Assembly (NCBI GenBank): GCA_047600785.1
Contig: JASGKH010000002.1
Coordinates: 1,550,001-1,614,000, forward strand
Origin: Breznakibacter sp047600785
Lineage (GTDB): Bacteria; Bacteroidota; Bacteroidia; Bacteroidales; Marinilabiliaceae
Direction of reading: 5' to 3'
DNA: 64,000 nucleotides
The notes under the pieces: generated by a model
Databases searched by the model: none
The model's input: only the letters and a program-made list of their open reading frames with translations
Told to the model about the DNA's origin: nothing
Shown: piece by piece, positions 1-7,271 of the stretch
How the letters are laid out: every line of letters begins with the position of its first letter
How positions within the stretch are numbered: the first letter of the stretch is position 1
Program-made: the position numbers and the translations under genes

Positions 1-350
1 CCGGGGTTAATGAGTACTTTTGCCAAAAGATCCAATCCCTGTTGCGATCCATTGGTGATCAACACATTTGCCGGATCAACCGTCATCCCATCGTTCTCTG
101 AATATTGTTGGCAGATGAACTGGCGTAACGGCAAGTAACCTTCACTGTTGCTGTACTGGAATATGGATGCCCCATGTCGTCGAATAGCTTTATCGGCCGC
201 CCGGCGGAACGCTTCCACAGGAAACAGGCCGCCATTGGGCAGTCCGCCCGCAAATGAAATCACATCGGGCGAAATAGTCGTTTTCAGGATCTCGCGGATA
301 AACGACCGCGGCACGTTTTTGATTCTTTCGGATAAAAGTTGGACATACAT
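1..350 (-). CDS. PLP-dependent aminotransferase, N-terminal fragment (cut by window edge)
   Basis: About 116 residues are visible from an ATG at 350, and the gene runs off the left edge. The segments ISFAGGLPNGGLFP (near residue 26), NSEGYLPLRQFI and ITNGSQQGLDLLAK are typical of the fold-type I aminotransferases that NCBI groups with MocR, LysN and 2-aminoadipate or valine/leucine transaminases. The protein begins directly with the aminotransferase domain, so there is no N-terminal winged helix and it is an enzyme rather than a MocR regulator. It lies 149 bp downstream of ilvB on the same strand, so it may transaminate a branched-chain keto acid, but this is only context. The lysine that binds PLP is outside the window, and the substrate cannot be assigned. 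Confidence 0.85.
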   Translation of the reverse strand, partial: MYVQLLSERIKNVPRSFIREILKTTISPDVISFAGGLPNGGLFPVEAFRRAADKAIRRHGASIFQYSNSEGYLPLRQFICQQYSENDGMTVDPANVLITNGSQQGLDLLAKVLINP

Positions 351-430
351 AAATTCAGATGTTAATGTGTTTTTGAATTTGGGGTTTGGAAAAGAATCTG
401 TCAGCCTGTTGAAGACACCAACCCAATACC

Positions 431-500
431 CTCTCTTACTCTTTGGCACTTTGGCACTCTCTTACTCTTTGGCACTTTGGCACTCCTGCACTTTGGCACT
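431..500. repeat. 26-bp direct repeat, about 2.7 copies, abutting the ilvB stop codon
   Basis: Two exact 26-bp units (431-456 and 457-482) are followed by a diverged 18-bp partial unit. The core word is ctttggcact. The repeat ends exactly at the ilvB stop codon (500-502), so it forms the 3' untranslated region of ilvB. Related agtgcc/agtgcaaa words appear at 2189-2236 and, inverted, at 14205-14232, next to the 85-bp palindromic elements. The simple repeat therefore seems to belong to the same intergenic repeat family. Confidence 0.85.
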
Positions 501-2149
501 TAGATATCCACCTTCCCGGCCCCCATTATCCTGTCCACACTATGGCCGGGCACCACCATGGGCCAAACCATGTGTCCGGCATGGGTATCCACGTCAATTA
601 CCAACGGACCGCTTCCATCCAGCAGACCGGGTAGCCGGGCCGTATCGGCCAGCTTTATATGTGCCGAACGGATGCCAAAGGCTGCCGCCACGGCATCAAA
701 ACGGATGGGCTTAGACAATTGTGAAGCCGACAAACGGTTGTCATAGAACAGTTCCTGTTGCTGCCGTACCATCCCCAACCCGCCGTTGTTGAGCACCACG
801 ATGGTGACATTGGCCCCCAATTCGCCCAGCGTGGCCATTTCCTGAAGATTCATCAGCAGCGATCCGTCACCGGCAATGTAGACCACTTTACGCCGAGGCA
901 TGGCCACCGCCGCCCCAATGGCCGCAGGAAGCCCAAAGCCCATGGTTCCTTGTCCGCCCGAAGTAAGGAAACATCCCGGTTGTTTGAACGGAAACCACTG
1001 GGCTACCCACATTTGGTGCTGGCCTACATCGGTCGTGACCACCGCATCGTCCGGCAAGCATTGCGCCAACGTCCGGATGAAATGGCCAGGGAAATCAGAC
1101 GGGGAATATGCCATTTTCCCAAGTCCACCACCTGTAACAGGGACCTGCCCGGACTGTAACAATGGGGTAATGGCCTGCAACACCATTTTCAAATCACCGC
1201 AAATGGGCAGTTCCACCTGTTTCAAGCGGTTAAGCTGTGCTGCATCAATGTCGATGTGGATAAATTGTGCATTGGGACAAAAAATGCCAATATTTCCGGT
1301 AAGCCTGTCGTCGAAGCGGATGCCCAGCGCAATCACCAGATCGGCCGAATTGAGCGTATGGTTGGCCAATGGCAATCCGTGCATTCCCGCCATTCCCAAG
1401 TAAAGCGGGTGGTCAGGTTCCAGACAGCCGATACCGTGCAATGTCGTCACCACTGGTATCCGCCGTATTTCCGACAACTGGCGTAACTCAGGTTCAGCCC
1501 CGGATAAAGCAACGCCATGGCCGGCTATAATCACCGGCCTGGCTGCCTGATGCACCATCCGGCAAAATTCCCGGATCCGGAAACTGTTCAGGTCACATTC
1601 CACCGGCACCTCGTCCAAAGGTGCAATCCTCCGGCAACTGTACGCAGCCTGTTGCACATCCTTGGGGACATCGATCACGACAGGTCCCGGCCTGCCCGAT
1701 GCTGCAAGCTGAAAAGCCAGGTCGACCGTGGGGACCAGCTGATCCACCCCGTCGACATAAAAAGTCCGTTTGGTAATTCCCCGGGTAAGCCTGACCATAT
1801 CGACTTCCTGAAAAGCCTCGGTTCCTTTAAGCGATCGCGGGACTTGTCCCGTAATTGCCACCAGGGGCACACTATCAAATTGTGCGTCGGCCAGGGCCGT
1901 GACCAAATTGGTGGCCCCGGGCCCTGAAGTGGCCACGCACACGGCGGGCCTGCCGGTAATCCTTGCCATGCCTTGGGCCATAAACGCGGCCCCTTGCTCG
2001 TGTTTGGCCAAGATGTGCCGAACGGTTGACCGGTACAGCGCGTCGTAAAACGGGAGAATGTTACCGCCGGGAATACCAAAGACGGTGCGGATGCCGTGCA
2101 TCTGCAAACGGTCCACCAATACCTGAGCACCATTAAGTTTTTCCATCAT
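500..2149 (-). CDS. ilvB: Acetolactate synthase, large (catalytic) subunit
   Basis: This ThDP enzyme condenses two pyruvates to acetolactate, or pyruvate with 2-ketobutyrate, which is the first common step of valine, leucine and isoleucine synthesis. It has 549 residues, the usual length. The ThDP-activating glutamate is E51 in AKHEQGAAF. The central FAD/structural domain spans about 190-330. The ThDP-Mg motif starts at GDGS (427-430) and ends at NN (454-455). Start codons at 2149 and 2146 are both possible. No regulatory subunit gene (ilvN) is next to it, although one may lie elsewhere. Upstream is a long leader with two valine-rich mini-ORFs and hairpins, interrupted by two 85-bp repeats. 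That layout suggests transcription attenuation by valine supply. An oxo-acid decarboxylase or sulfoacetaldehyde acetyltransferase is less likely given the overall sequence. Confidence 0.93.
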   Translation of the reverse strand: MMEKLNGAQVLVDRLQMHGIRTVFGIPGGNILPFYDALYRSTVRHILAKHEQGAAFMAQGMARITGRPAVCVATSGPGATNLVTALADAQFDSVPLVAITGQVPRSLKGTEAFQEVDMVRLTRGITKRTFYVDGVDQLVPTVDLAFQLAASGRPGPVVIDVPKDVQQAAYSCRRIAPLDEVPVECDLNSFRIREFCRMVHQAARPVIIAGHGVALSGAEPELRQLSEIRRIPVVTTLHGIGCLEPDHPLYLGMAGMHGLPLANHTLNSADLVIALGIRFDDRLTGNIGIFCPNAQFIHIDIDAAQLNRLKQVELPICGDLKMVLQAITPLLQSGQVPVTGGGLGKMAYSPSDFPGHFIRTLAQCLPDDAVVTTDVGQHQMWVAQWFPFKQPGCFLTSGGQGTMGFGLPAAIGAAVAMPRRKVVYIAGDGSLLMNLQEMATLGELGANVTIVVLNNGGLGMVRQQQELFYDNRLSASQLSKPIRFDAVAAAFGIRSAHIKLADTARLPGLLDGSGPLVIDVDTHAGHMVWPMVVPGHSVDRIMGAGKVDI

Positions 2150-2224
2150 TAAATTATTTTATTGAATTAGGCGCAGGGCCGATATCGAAGAAAGTGCCAG
2201 AGTGCCTGAGTGCCTGAGAAAAGT

Positions 2225-2344
2225 GCAAAAGTGCAAAAGGAGGAGAGCAGGAATAGCGGACCTCCCCCGGCCCTTCCGAAGGAGGGGTGATGTGACGTAC
2301 AGTGCGTCTTCTGGTTCCCCTCCTGTGGAGGGGTTAGGGGAGGT
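2225..2344 (+). repeat. 85-bp palindromic intergenic element, copy A, with 5' flank
   Basis: The core is 2260-2344, exactly 85 bp. Imperfect terminal inverted repeats (acctccccc at the left, ggggaggt at the right) enclose two inner hairpins, cttccgaagg and cccctcctgtggagggg, and a central gtacagtg segment. The 35 bp before the core (aaaagtgcaaaaggagg and following) are shared with copy C on the opposite strand at 14 kb. The copy sits in the ilvB leader, between the attenuator-like hairpins and the ilvB start. There is no coding potential beyond accidental frames. Confidence 0.9.
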
Positions 2345-2412
2345 CAGATGCCTTGCCATTGAACTGGATCTAAAATGCGCACGGTGCTTGATTCTTTCCG
2401 TTTCGAAGGTGA

Positions 2413-2497
2413 ACCTCCCCCGGCCCCTCCACAGGAGGGGTGCCATCACGTACAGTGTGCTTTCCGGTTCCCCTACTTTGGAGGGGTTAGGGAAGGT
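2413..2497 (+). repeat. 85-bp palindromic intergenic element, copy B
   Basis: This has the same 85-bp architecture and orientation as copy A, 68 bp further on. It is more diverged in the inner hairpins and in the right terminal repeat (ggaaggt). Like copy A, it lies in the untranslated leader of ilvB. The hairpins should form in the leader RNA as well as in DNA. Confidence 0.88.
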
Positions 2498-2593
2498 TGA
2501 ACCGAAGAAAAAAATCGGGAATCTTTTCATGGGAATATCTGTGAAGTGCCTGATTCAATTATTTTAAATGATCCATTGTTATGTCCCGTACAG

Positions 2594-2629
2594 GAAAAGC
2601 CCCTGAAGACCAGTGTCCGCGGGGGCTTT
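2594..2629 (-). terminator. Hairpin after leader ORF 2 (candidate attenuator 2)
   Basis: On the minus strand an 8-bp stem (AAAGCCCC with GGGGCTTT) encloses an 18-nt loop and is followed by a short run of U. It begins 22 nt after the stop of the second valine-rich mini-ORF, the same spacing as in the first module. The stem is weaker than that of hairpin 1, and no clean competing antiterminator was found, so its role is less certain. Confidence 0.6.
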
Positions 2630-2651
2630 ATAAATTTGCCAATAGCAACGG

Positions 2652-2720
2652 CTATCCCTGCGGGGGTGGAAAGACCACCACGAGGACCACCACGGCAACA
2701 GATGCAAATCGAAGCTTCAT
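2652..2720 (-). CDS. Valine-rich leader peptide 2 (22 aa) of the ilvB leader
   Basis: The ATG follows an A-rich stretch, as is usual in this phylum. The peptide has 22 residues, 7 of them Val (two VVV runs split by Leu) plus 2 Leu, and ends FPPPQG. A terminator-like hairpin follows 22 nt after the stop, and ilvB lies downstream on the same strand. The composition resembles the enterobacterial ilvB leader peptide IvbL, whose function is to stall ribosomes when valine or leucine is short. No separate promoter fits between hairpin 1 and this ORF, so it would be read only by transcripts that pass hairpin 1. A chance ORF is possible for one this short. Confidence 0.68.
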   Translation of the reverse strand: MKLRFASVAVVVLVVVFPPPQG

Positions 2721-2745
2721 TTTTGAACGGTTGGTTGCTTTTATA

Positions 2746-2783
2746 CAAAAGAAAAAGCCCTGCCGGACGTATCCGGCAGGGCT
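2746..2783 (-). terminator. Strong intrinsic terminator after leader ORF 1 (attenuator 1)
   Basis: A perfect 12-bp GC-rich stem (2756-2767 with 2772-2783) has a 4-nt loop and is followed on the minus strand by TTTTCTTTT. The 5' arm (2772-2780) is also fully complementary over 9 bp to 2820-2828, inside the end of leader ORF 1. That gives an alternative, mutually exclusive antiterminator pairing. The arm begins 22 nt after the leader stop codon. Confidence 0.85.
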
Positions 2784-2805
2784 AAAGAATATGTTCATTC
2801 GTAAA

Positions 2806-2889
2806 TTATTCCACAATAGCCTGCCGGACGGTTCGGTTGACGACCACCACACTGACCACTGACAGAAGAATGTGAACGAATTGTTTCAT
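2806..2889 (-). CDS. Valine-rich leader peptide 1 (27 aa) of the ilvB leader
   Basis: The ORF begins MKQFVHILLS and has 27 residues, including 9 Val, 2 Ile and 2 Leu. Residues 11-17 are VVSVVVV. It starts about 14-20 nt after the start site predicted from the promoter at 2910-2940, and ends 22 nt before a strong terminator hairpin. Its last codons (2820-2828) can pair with the 5' arm of that hairpin. A ribosome stalled on the Val codons at about 2835-2858 would leave this segment free and favour readthrough. A ribosome at the stop codon would cover it and allow termination. This is the classical logic of amino-acid attenuators; the assignment here is inference from sequence. Confidence 0.78.
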   Translation of the reverse strand: MKQFVHILLSVVSVVVVNRTVRQAIVE

Positions 2890-2909
2890 TGTTGTTTTTT
2901 CAAGAATGG

Positions 2910-2940
2910 CAAACCTAAAGAATTGCTTTTGAAAATACAA
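2910..2940 (-). promoter_or_regulatory. Promoter of the ilvB leader transcript
   Basis: On the minus strand TTG (2938-2940) is followed after exactly 20 nt by TAGGTTTG (2910-2917), matching the Bacteroidota consensus TTTG-N19-20-TAnnTTTG. The first leader ORF begins 21 nt downstream of the -7 box. The preceding minus-strand gene ends at 2970, so this is a separate transcription unit. Confidence 0.8.
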
Positions 2941-2969
2941 GGGATTGCCCGTGAATTTTCAAAACAATC

Positions 2970-4970
2970 TCAGGGACGGCCGCCGCCACCCGTGGACGAG
3001 GTCCCTACCGTGGTGACCATCGAGCTTGATGTAAACGTGGAAGCTGATGTTCCCGCAGTGTAGGTGGCATCGAAATAGAGCCCGTGGAAATTTGTCCCCC
3101 CGGAAACACTGCCCCCTTTATAGATCGTGTAAGCCGTGCCACTGCTTAAACTGCTGCTGCTGAACAACAGTGTCATCTGTGAATAGGTACGGGGTATTTT
3201 AAAGGTCAGTATGGATGTCCCGCCCGACTGTATATTGATCAGCTGGTCGGCCGTGCCCGAACCGCCGTAGACCACGCAGCGCTGGGTGGTTACCGAGGAT
3301 GTCGGCGTGCTGGTGGCACCTCCTATCCCGACCAGCGTTCCGCCCGTAATCTTAAAGGTGTTGTTGTCGCAATCAAAACCTTCTTCCGGAGAGGTACTCC
3401 CCGACGATACGATCACCCCTCCCGTAATGGTCATCGTCCCGTTGGAGTCGATTCCGTCGTTGGTGGTGCTGTAACAATAAATATTACCGCCGTTGATGGT
3501 GATGTTCGTTTTGGCGTTAATGCAGTCATCGTAAGCATTTACTTCGACGGTTCCGCCGTTGATGGTCAATGTGGCCTTGCTTTCGATGCCTTCGGCTTCT
3601 GTACCCGACGTTTTCACGGTAACGGTCCCGCCGTTGATGGTCAGGTTCCCGGTGCTTTTCAACGCTTTTGCGGCCGTATCGTCGCTGCCGTATTTAAACT
3701 GTCCGCCCGTGGTCGTGGCCGTCAGCGTACCGTCGTTGATGACCAATGTACCGTCCGCGCTGATACCTTTTCCGCCATTGCCGCTACTGGTGAGGGTAAG
3801 GCTTCCGCCTTCCATCAGGAAATTGCCGTCGCAATTAATGCCGGCAGGTGAGCTGATGTCGCTGTCATCCGTATCGTAAAACGCGGCACCTGTCGTTTTC
3901 AAAGAGATGGTCCCCCCGGCTACCGTCACGTTGCCAGCGGCTTTAATGGCCTTTGAGCCGGTTCCCGACACGGTAACGTTCAACCGGTCACAATCGTTAA
4001 CAGTGACCGAACCGCCGGCTTTTATGCCCATTCCCTTGCTGTTGGATGTCGTGACGGTGAAAGCCCCTCCGTGGATGGTGACGTTCCCGTCGGCAATGAT
4101 CCCATCGTCGGACGCAACAACGGTAAATGTCCCGCTTGTGACCGTGATATCGGTTTTGGCCGAAATGGCATCTCCCGTAGAAGTGATGGCTGCCGTACAT
4201 GTTTCAATCCGGATATAGCCGTATCCCGCACCGTTTTCGTTGTCCGATTTCAACCCTTTGCCTGCCGCGGTGACGTTGAGGGTCCCGTCGTGCACGATGA
4301 AGTAGTCTTTTCCCCGAATGCCGTCATCGGCCGCATTGACCGTGATATTGCCGCTTTTAATGACCAGCCCGTCTTTGGTGGCAATGCCATCGGCGTAACT
4401 GGCCTTGACGGTCAAGGCCCCTTCGCCGGAGAATGCAATGTCGCACTTGCTGAACAGCGCGGCATTGGGTTCGTTGTCCACCACATTTTGATAGGTGCTT
4501 CCGTCGGTCAAATAGTTTTGCGTGCCCGAATTGAGCACGAACACCACTTTTTCGGCCTTTTTGACGTACATGGGCGCGCTGGACGAGCAGGTAATGTTCG
4601 CCCCGTTCAAAATGATGCGGATGATGCCCTCGTCCTCGGTGTTAACGATGAGCTGGCCGTTGGAAAGCGTCCCTGCCACCTTGTAATTGCCTGCCGCCGT
4701 AATGGTGGCCACGGAGCCCGAAATGTCGACCCCTTCCCCATCGGCCGATATGGAGCTACCGCTCAGGGTAATGTTCACCACGCTGCCTGCATCCCACACG
4801 TAATCGCTTTCCTGTTCGTTTACCGAGCTGTCGTTGCCATCGGACCCATCGTCGTCGTCCGAGCCGCTCTCTTCGGTACCATCCGAATCTGACTTTATGT
4901 AATCTTTTTCGCACGCCCAAAACATTGTCAAGCTCAGGGCCAATATGGAGGTTAACAGGTATTTTTTCAT
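2970..4970 (-). CDS. Cthe_2159-like (DUF4353) beta-helix surface lipoprotein
   Basis: The 666-residue protein has a signal peptide with the lipobox FWAC (Cys20) followed by EKD, the acidic pattern that exports Bacteroidota lipoproteins to the cell surface. Residues 24-60 are a Ser/Asp/Gly linker. From about 60 to 620 it has many short repeats of the type TINGGTV or TVNAADDGI, giving a right-handed parallel beta-helix. It ends in a Thr/Ser/Gly-rich tail. The layout matches Cthe_2159-type carbohydrate-binding domains; the founding Clostridium protein binds polygalacturonate and calcium. A pectin locus lies 2.4 kb away, so pectin binding at the cell surface is a reasonable guess. The repeated D-D-G-I motifs could bind Ca2+. 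No catalytic residues are recognisable. Confidence 0.78.
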   Translation of the reverse strand: MKKYLLTSILALSLTMFWACEKDYIKSDSDGTEESGSDDDDGSDGNDSSVNEQESDYVWDAGSVVNITLSGSSISADGEGVDISGSVATITAAGNYKVAGTLSNGQLIVNTEDEGIIRIILNGANITCSSSAPMYVKKAEKVVFVLNSGTQNYLTDGSTYQNVVDNEPNAALFSKCDIAFSGEGALTVKASYADGIATKDGLVIKSGNITVNAADDGIRGKDYFIVHDGTLNVTAAGKGLKSDNENGAGYGYIRIETCTAAITSTGDAISAKTDITVTSGTFTVVASDDGIIADGNVTIHGGAFTVTTSNSKGMGIKAGGSVTVNDCDRLNVTVSGTGSKAIKAAGNVTVAGGTISLKTTGAAFYDTDDSDISSPAGINCDGNFLMEGGSLTLTSSGNGGKGISADGTLVINDGTLTATTTGGQFKYGSDDTAAKALKSTGNLTINGGTVTVKTSGTEAEGIESKATLTINGGTVEVNAYDDCINAKTNITINGGNIYCYSTTNDGIDSNGTMTITGGVIVSSGSTSPEEGFDCDNNTFKITGGTLVGIGGATSTPTSSVTTQRCVVYGGSGTADQLINIQSGGTSILTFKIPRTYSQMTLLFSSSSLSSGTAYTIYKGGSVSGGTNFHGLYFDATYTAGTSASTFTSSSMVTTVGTSSTGGGGRP

Positions 4971-5108
4971 TGGATCATGTTTAGTTTATTGTGGAGTTGA
5001 GGGGTTTAAAGATGAAAATGGGGCTGTTATGGTATTAAGTATCAGGGATCAAGTACTAAGTATCAAGACAAAAAGTGTCTTACATCTCATGTCTTATATT
5101 TTACATCC

Positions 5109-5807
5109 CTAAAACGAGAATTGATACCCACAACCGGTCACATATCTGGTCAAGGGGGATTTGACGTTGATTTCACGATCCATCAACCCGAACACTTCCA
5201 GCGAATGTTTCTTCGTCAATGCATATTCCAACGACAACATGTACCTTAATTTATCGAACCGGTTGCCGTCGGGATTGTTGAGCTGGTAAAATGTCTCGAA
5301 CGTCAACGACGGGCGGACGGACAAACCGGGAATATTGTAACCCACGCCCAAACGGTTCCGCCAGGTCCATTCCGGATTGATTTTGTAGGTGTCGTATTTT
5401 CCGGAAGAGAGGAGACGGTTGCTCTCATCTTTTATGGTGCGTTGAAAACGTTCGCGCAACGAAAAGGTGAAATTCCCGATTTTTTGTTTTCCGCGTACAT
5501 AGGCAATGTACCGCTGCCGGGGCTGGTAATCGTCGTATTTCGAGTCGTAGAAGGACATGTACTCGTATGCCACTCCCACCGAAACGGGTTTGATAATGCG
5601 GTACGACGCACCAATGTCCATGCTGACACGCCCTACCGTGCTTGCATCATCTTGCAGACGAAGCTGGGCATTGCTTTCAAGTGCCCATTTACCAAGCTTT
5701 TTCTCGATACCGATGTCGGTCCATATCCCAAAATCGGTTTCCTGGCCAAACAAGCGGCCAACCGTCACGAGCACGAAAAAGAATAAAACGGAGGTCTTTT
5801 TGTTCAT
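5109..5807 (-). CDS. DUF2490 family outer-membrane beta-barrel protein
   Basis: The preferred start (5807) gives MNKKTSVLFF with a signal peptide cleaved near GRLFGQ, for a protein of about 232 residues. An upstream in-frame ATG at 5849 would add 14 charged residues before the signal and is less likely. The mature part is built of amphipathic strands with frequent aromatic ends and terminates in YQFSF, the C-terminal Phe signature of outer-membrane barrels. DUF2490 proteins have no assigned substrate. It lies downstream of the beta-helix lipoprotein in reading terms but has its own 138-bp gap, so co-transcription is unclear. Confidence 0.8.
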   Translation of the reverse strand: MNKKTSVLFFFVLVTVGRLFGQETDFGIWTDIGIEKKLGKWALESNAQLRLQDDASTVGRVSMDIGASYRIIKPVSVGVAYEYMSFYDSKYDDYQPRQRYIAYVRGKQKIGNFTFSLRERFQRTIKDESNRLLSSGKYDTYKINPEWTWRNRLGVGYNIPGLSVRPSLTFETFYQLNNPDGNRFDKLRYMLSLEYALTKKHSLEVFGLMDREINVKSPLTRYVTGCGYQFSF

Positions 5808-6131
5808 ACACCGATCGGATTCATAATAAAACAACTTTTTCTTAACCATTAATTCACATGGTTTTTTAAAGCAAACAAAGAAACCGATTTGCCAGGGCCC
5901 AAAGAATCTATTTCAATTACATGGTCTTTTTCATCTTCAAACGGAGCCTTGGAATCAATAATCATTTGGAGGGCAAAACGATGGGGTTTGTTGAAGTTTT
6001 AAACAGGGGCTGCGCGCCGGGCCCTTGCAATTCCGTAAGGGCCTTGGGGTTTCTCCCCTTTTCGTCACCGCGAGAGGTTATTCGTGCGGAGGGGATTGTC
6101 CGTTGCCATGCCATTGACAATCCATCTGCCT
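5808..6131. other. Gene-free stretch with two adjacent GC-rich hairpins
   Basis: No convincing gene is seen. At 6020-6043 a 7-bp stem (GGCCCTT with AAGGGCC) is followed at once by GGGG-tttct-CCCC-TTTT (6046-6061), which looks like an intrinsic terminator reading rightward although no plus-strand gene precedes it. The pair could belong to a small untranslated RNA, or be a degenerate repeat. Confidence 0.35.
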
Positions 6132-6269
6132 GGGAACAAATTGTCTGTTAGTCTGGGAACATATTATCTGTTAGCCTCGTAACAGATCATCTATTAGCCT
6201 CGGAAAGGATTATCTGTTAGCTTCGTCACATATGGCTTGTTAGCCTTGTAACAGATTATTTGTCAGCCA
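6132..6269. repeat. Tandem array of six 23-bp units
   Basis: Six consecutive units of exactly 23 bp start at 6132, 6155, 6178, 6201, 6224 and 6247. The most conserved words are aacag/aacat at the left and atctgttagcct at the right. Several units contain the near-palindrome aacagat-tatctgtt. The array is not in a coding frame with recognisable product. It ends 66 bp before the stop codon of the HU/DUF4469 gene. Confidence 0.88.
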
Positions 6270-6335
6270 TGGTATAGACCATTAATGTATTTAATGCAAC
6301 AGGGCGTTGTTTTTTGGTGTTGAAGCGTCACACTG

Positions 6336-7070
6336 CTAAACGGAAAGCAGGTAGTCGAGCACGTAGGTCCGCGGTTCTTTCAGGGGCACGCGCTGGTTCG
6401 AAAACTGTGTGGTGATGCCCAACTTGTAATTGCCCCCGGGCAAGGTAAGCGGAACGATAAAGGTGATCTTTGACGAGGCATTCACCGCAATCGAGTTGGC
6501 GGGGATCGTCGTCACGCTCCCGTCGGCCTGGTTGGTCAGGTGAATGCCGTTGGCCCCGTTGTCTCCTATAACCTTGATCTTGGTCCCCGACACGTTAACG
6601 GCCCCACCGGGCGTAAGGATGGAATTCTCTTTGCCCGAGGCCACGTCGGTCACGGAATTGATAAAGGTGCCCGTGGAGGCCATGCCGCGCACGTTCACCG
6701 ACACTTTACGGACGAGGTTGCGCAGGGCCCGGGTCGGGACCGTTTTGACGTGCAGGCTGTGCCTGGTGCTGTCCCACTGGGCGTTGTCGCCGATGAACAC
6801 GCCGGTGACGCCAAGGCCGTAGTAGCCCAGCCCGAACTCTACCGAGGCCCCGCTGGCCACCTGTTCGGAAGCAATGTCGCGCAATATTTCGAACGACGAT
6901 TTGAGGGTGACGGCGTTCAGGTCGGTACGCCGGTTAACGGCTATCGCCACAATGTCGTCTATTTTTAATGACTTGGTGGCCACGACCCGTCCGCAACGGT
7001 CATCTTTCCGCCCGGTAATGGGCAAATCGTGCAATTCCACAATGATACTGTTCGTTTCTTCTGTTGCCAT
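6336..7070 (-). CDS. HU-like DNA-binding protein with C-terminal DUF4469 domain
   Basis: The start is taken as MATEETNS (7070); an upstream Met at 7079 is also possible. Residues about 1-120 match the Bacteroidales HU/IHF-like domain (Bvu_2165 type), in which a phage-like HU fold is extended. Residues about 130-240 form an Ig-like beta domain of the DUF4469 kind, with SGTKIKVIGD and a repeated GxNGIHL-type core. Such proteins are common single genes in Bacteroidales and probably bind DNA. Their target is unknown. No signal peptide is present, so the protein is cytoplasmic. It is monocistronic: the pectin operon ends in a palindromic terminator just upstream. Confidence 0.75.
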   Translation of the reverse strand: MATEETNSIIVELHDLPITGRKDDRCGRVVATKSLKIDDIVAIAVNRRTDLNAVTLKSSFEILRDIASEQVASGASVEFGLGYYGLGVTGVFIGDNAQWDSTRHSLHVKTVPTRALRNLVRKVSVNVRGMASTGTFINSVTDVASGKENSILTPGGAVNVSGTKIKVIGDNGANGIHLTNQADGSVTTIPANSIAVNASSKITFIVPLTLPGGNYKLGITTQFSNQRVPLKEPRTYVLDYLLSV

Positions 7071-7271
7071 AACGTTCAAAGGTTTAAAGGATTGATAATA
7101 ATAAGGAGCAGTCTCCCATTGTCCCTAAAAGGGGACCTGAAGCCGTACCGGACGTGGCGGTACCCTTTTTCAGACGGAGACGGGAAAGGCCTTTGCCTGC
7201 ACGGGCGAACCAAACGATGGTTTAACGACAAGGCCATTTTTTTATAACCGTAAGGAAACATTATTTCCTCC

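Noticed and set aside
148..714. Plus-strand ORF of 188 codons near the left edge
   Set aside because: It crosses the opposite-strand aminotransferase, the 26-bp repeat and the ilvB 3' end; composition is a reverse-frame shadow without any domain.
2159..2567. ORFs on both strands within the ilvB leader (phrases such as SPNPSTGGEPEDALYVTSPLL)
   Set aside because: These are translations of the 85-bp palindromic elements. The same phrase recurs at 14.1 kb because the DNA repeats, not because a protein is conserved.
2546..2862. Plus-strand ORFs over the attenuator region
   Set aside because: They read against the promoter, hairpins and leader ORFs and contain low-complexity Thr runs that are the antisense of Val codons.
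4071..4892. Plus-strand ORF of 273 codons inside the beta-helix lipoprotein gene
   Set aside because: It is the open antisense frame expected from a repetitive gene; no start signal or family.
5921..6151. Plus-strand ORF of 76 codons
   Set aside because: No start context, no promoter, no family, and it runs through the hairpins and into the tandem repeats.
6132..6269. CRISPR array
   Set aside because: The 23-bp units are contiguous without unique spacers, and there are no cas genes.
7087..7271. Possible structured RNA or riboswitch between the HU/DUF4469 gene and the palindromic terminator
   Set aside because: Only short unrelated inverted words (such as gtacc/ggtac) were found, not a known motif.
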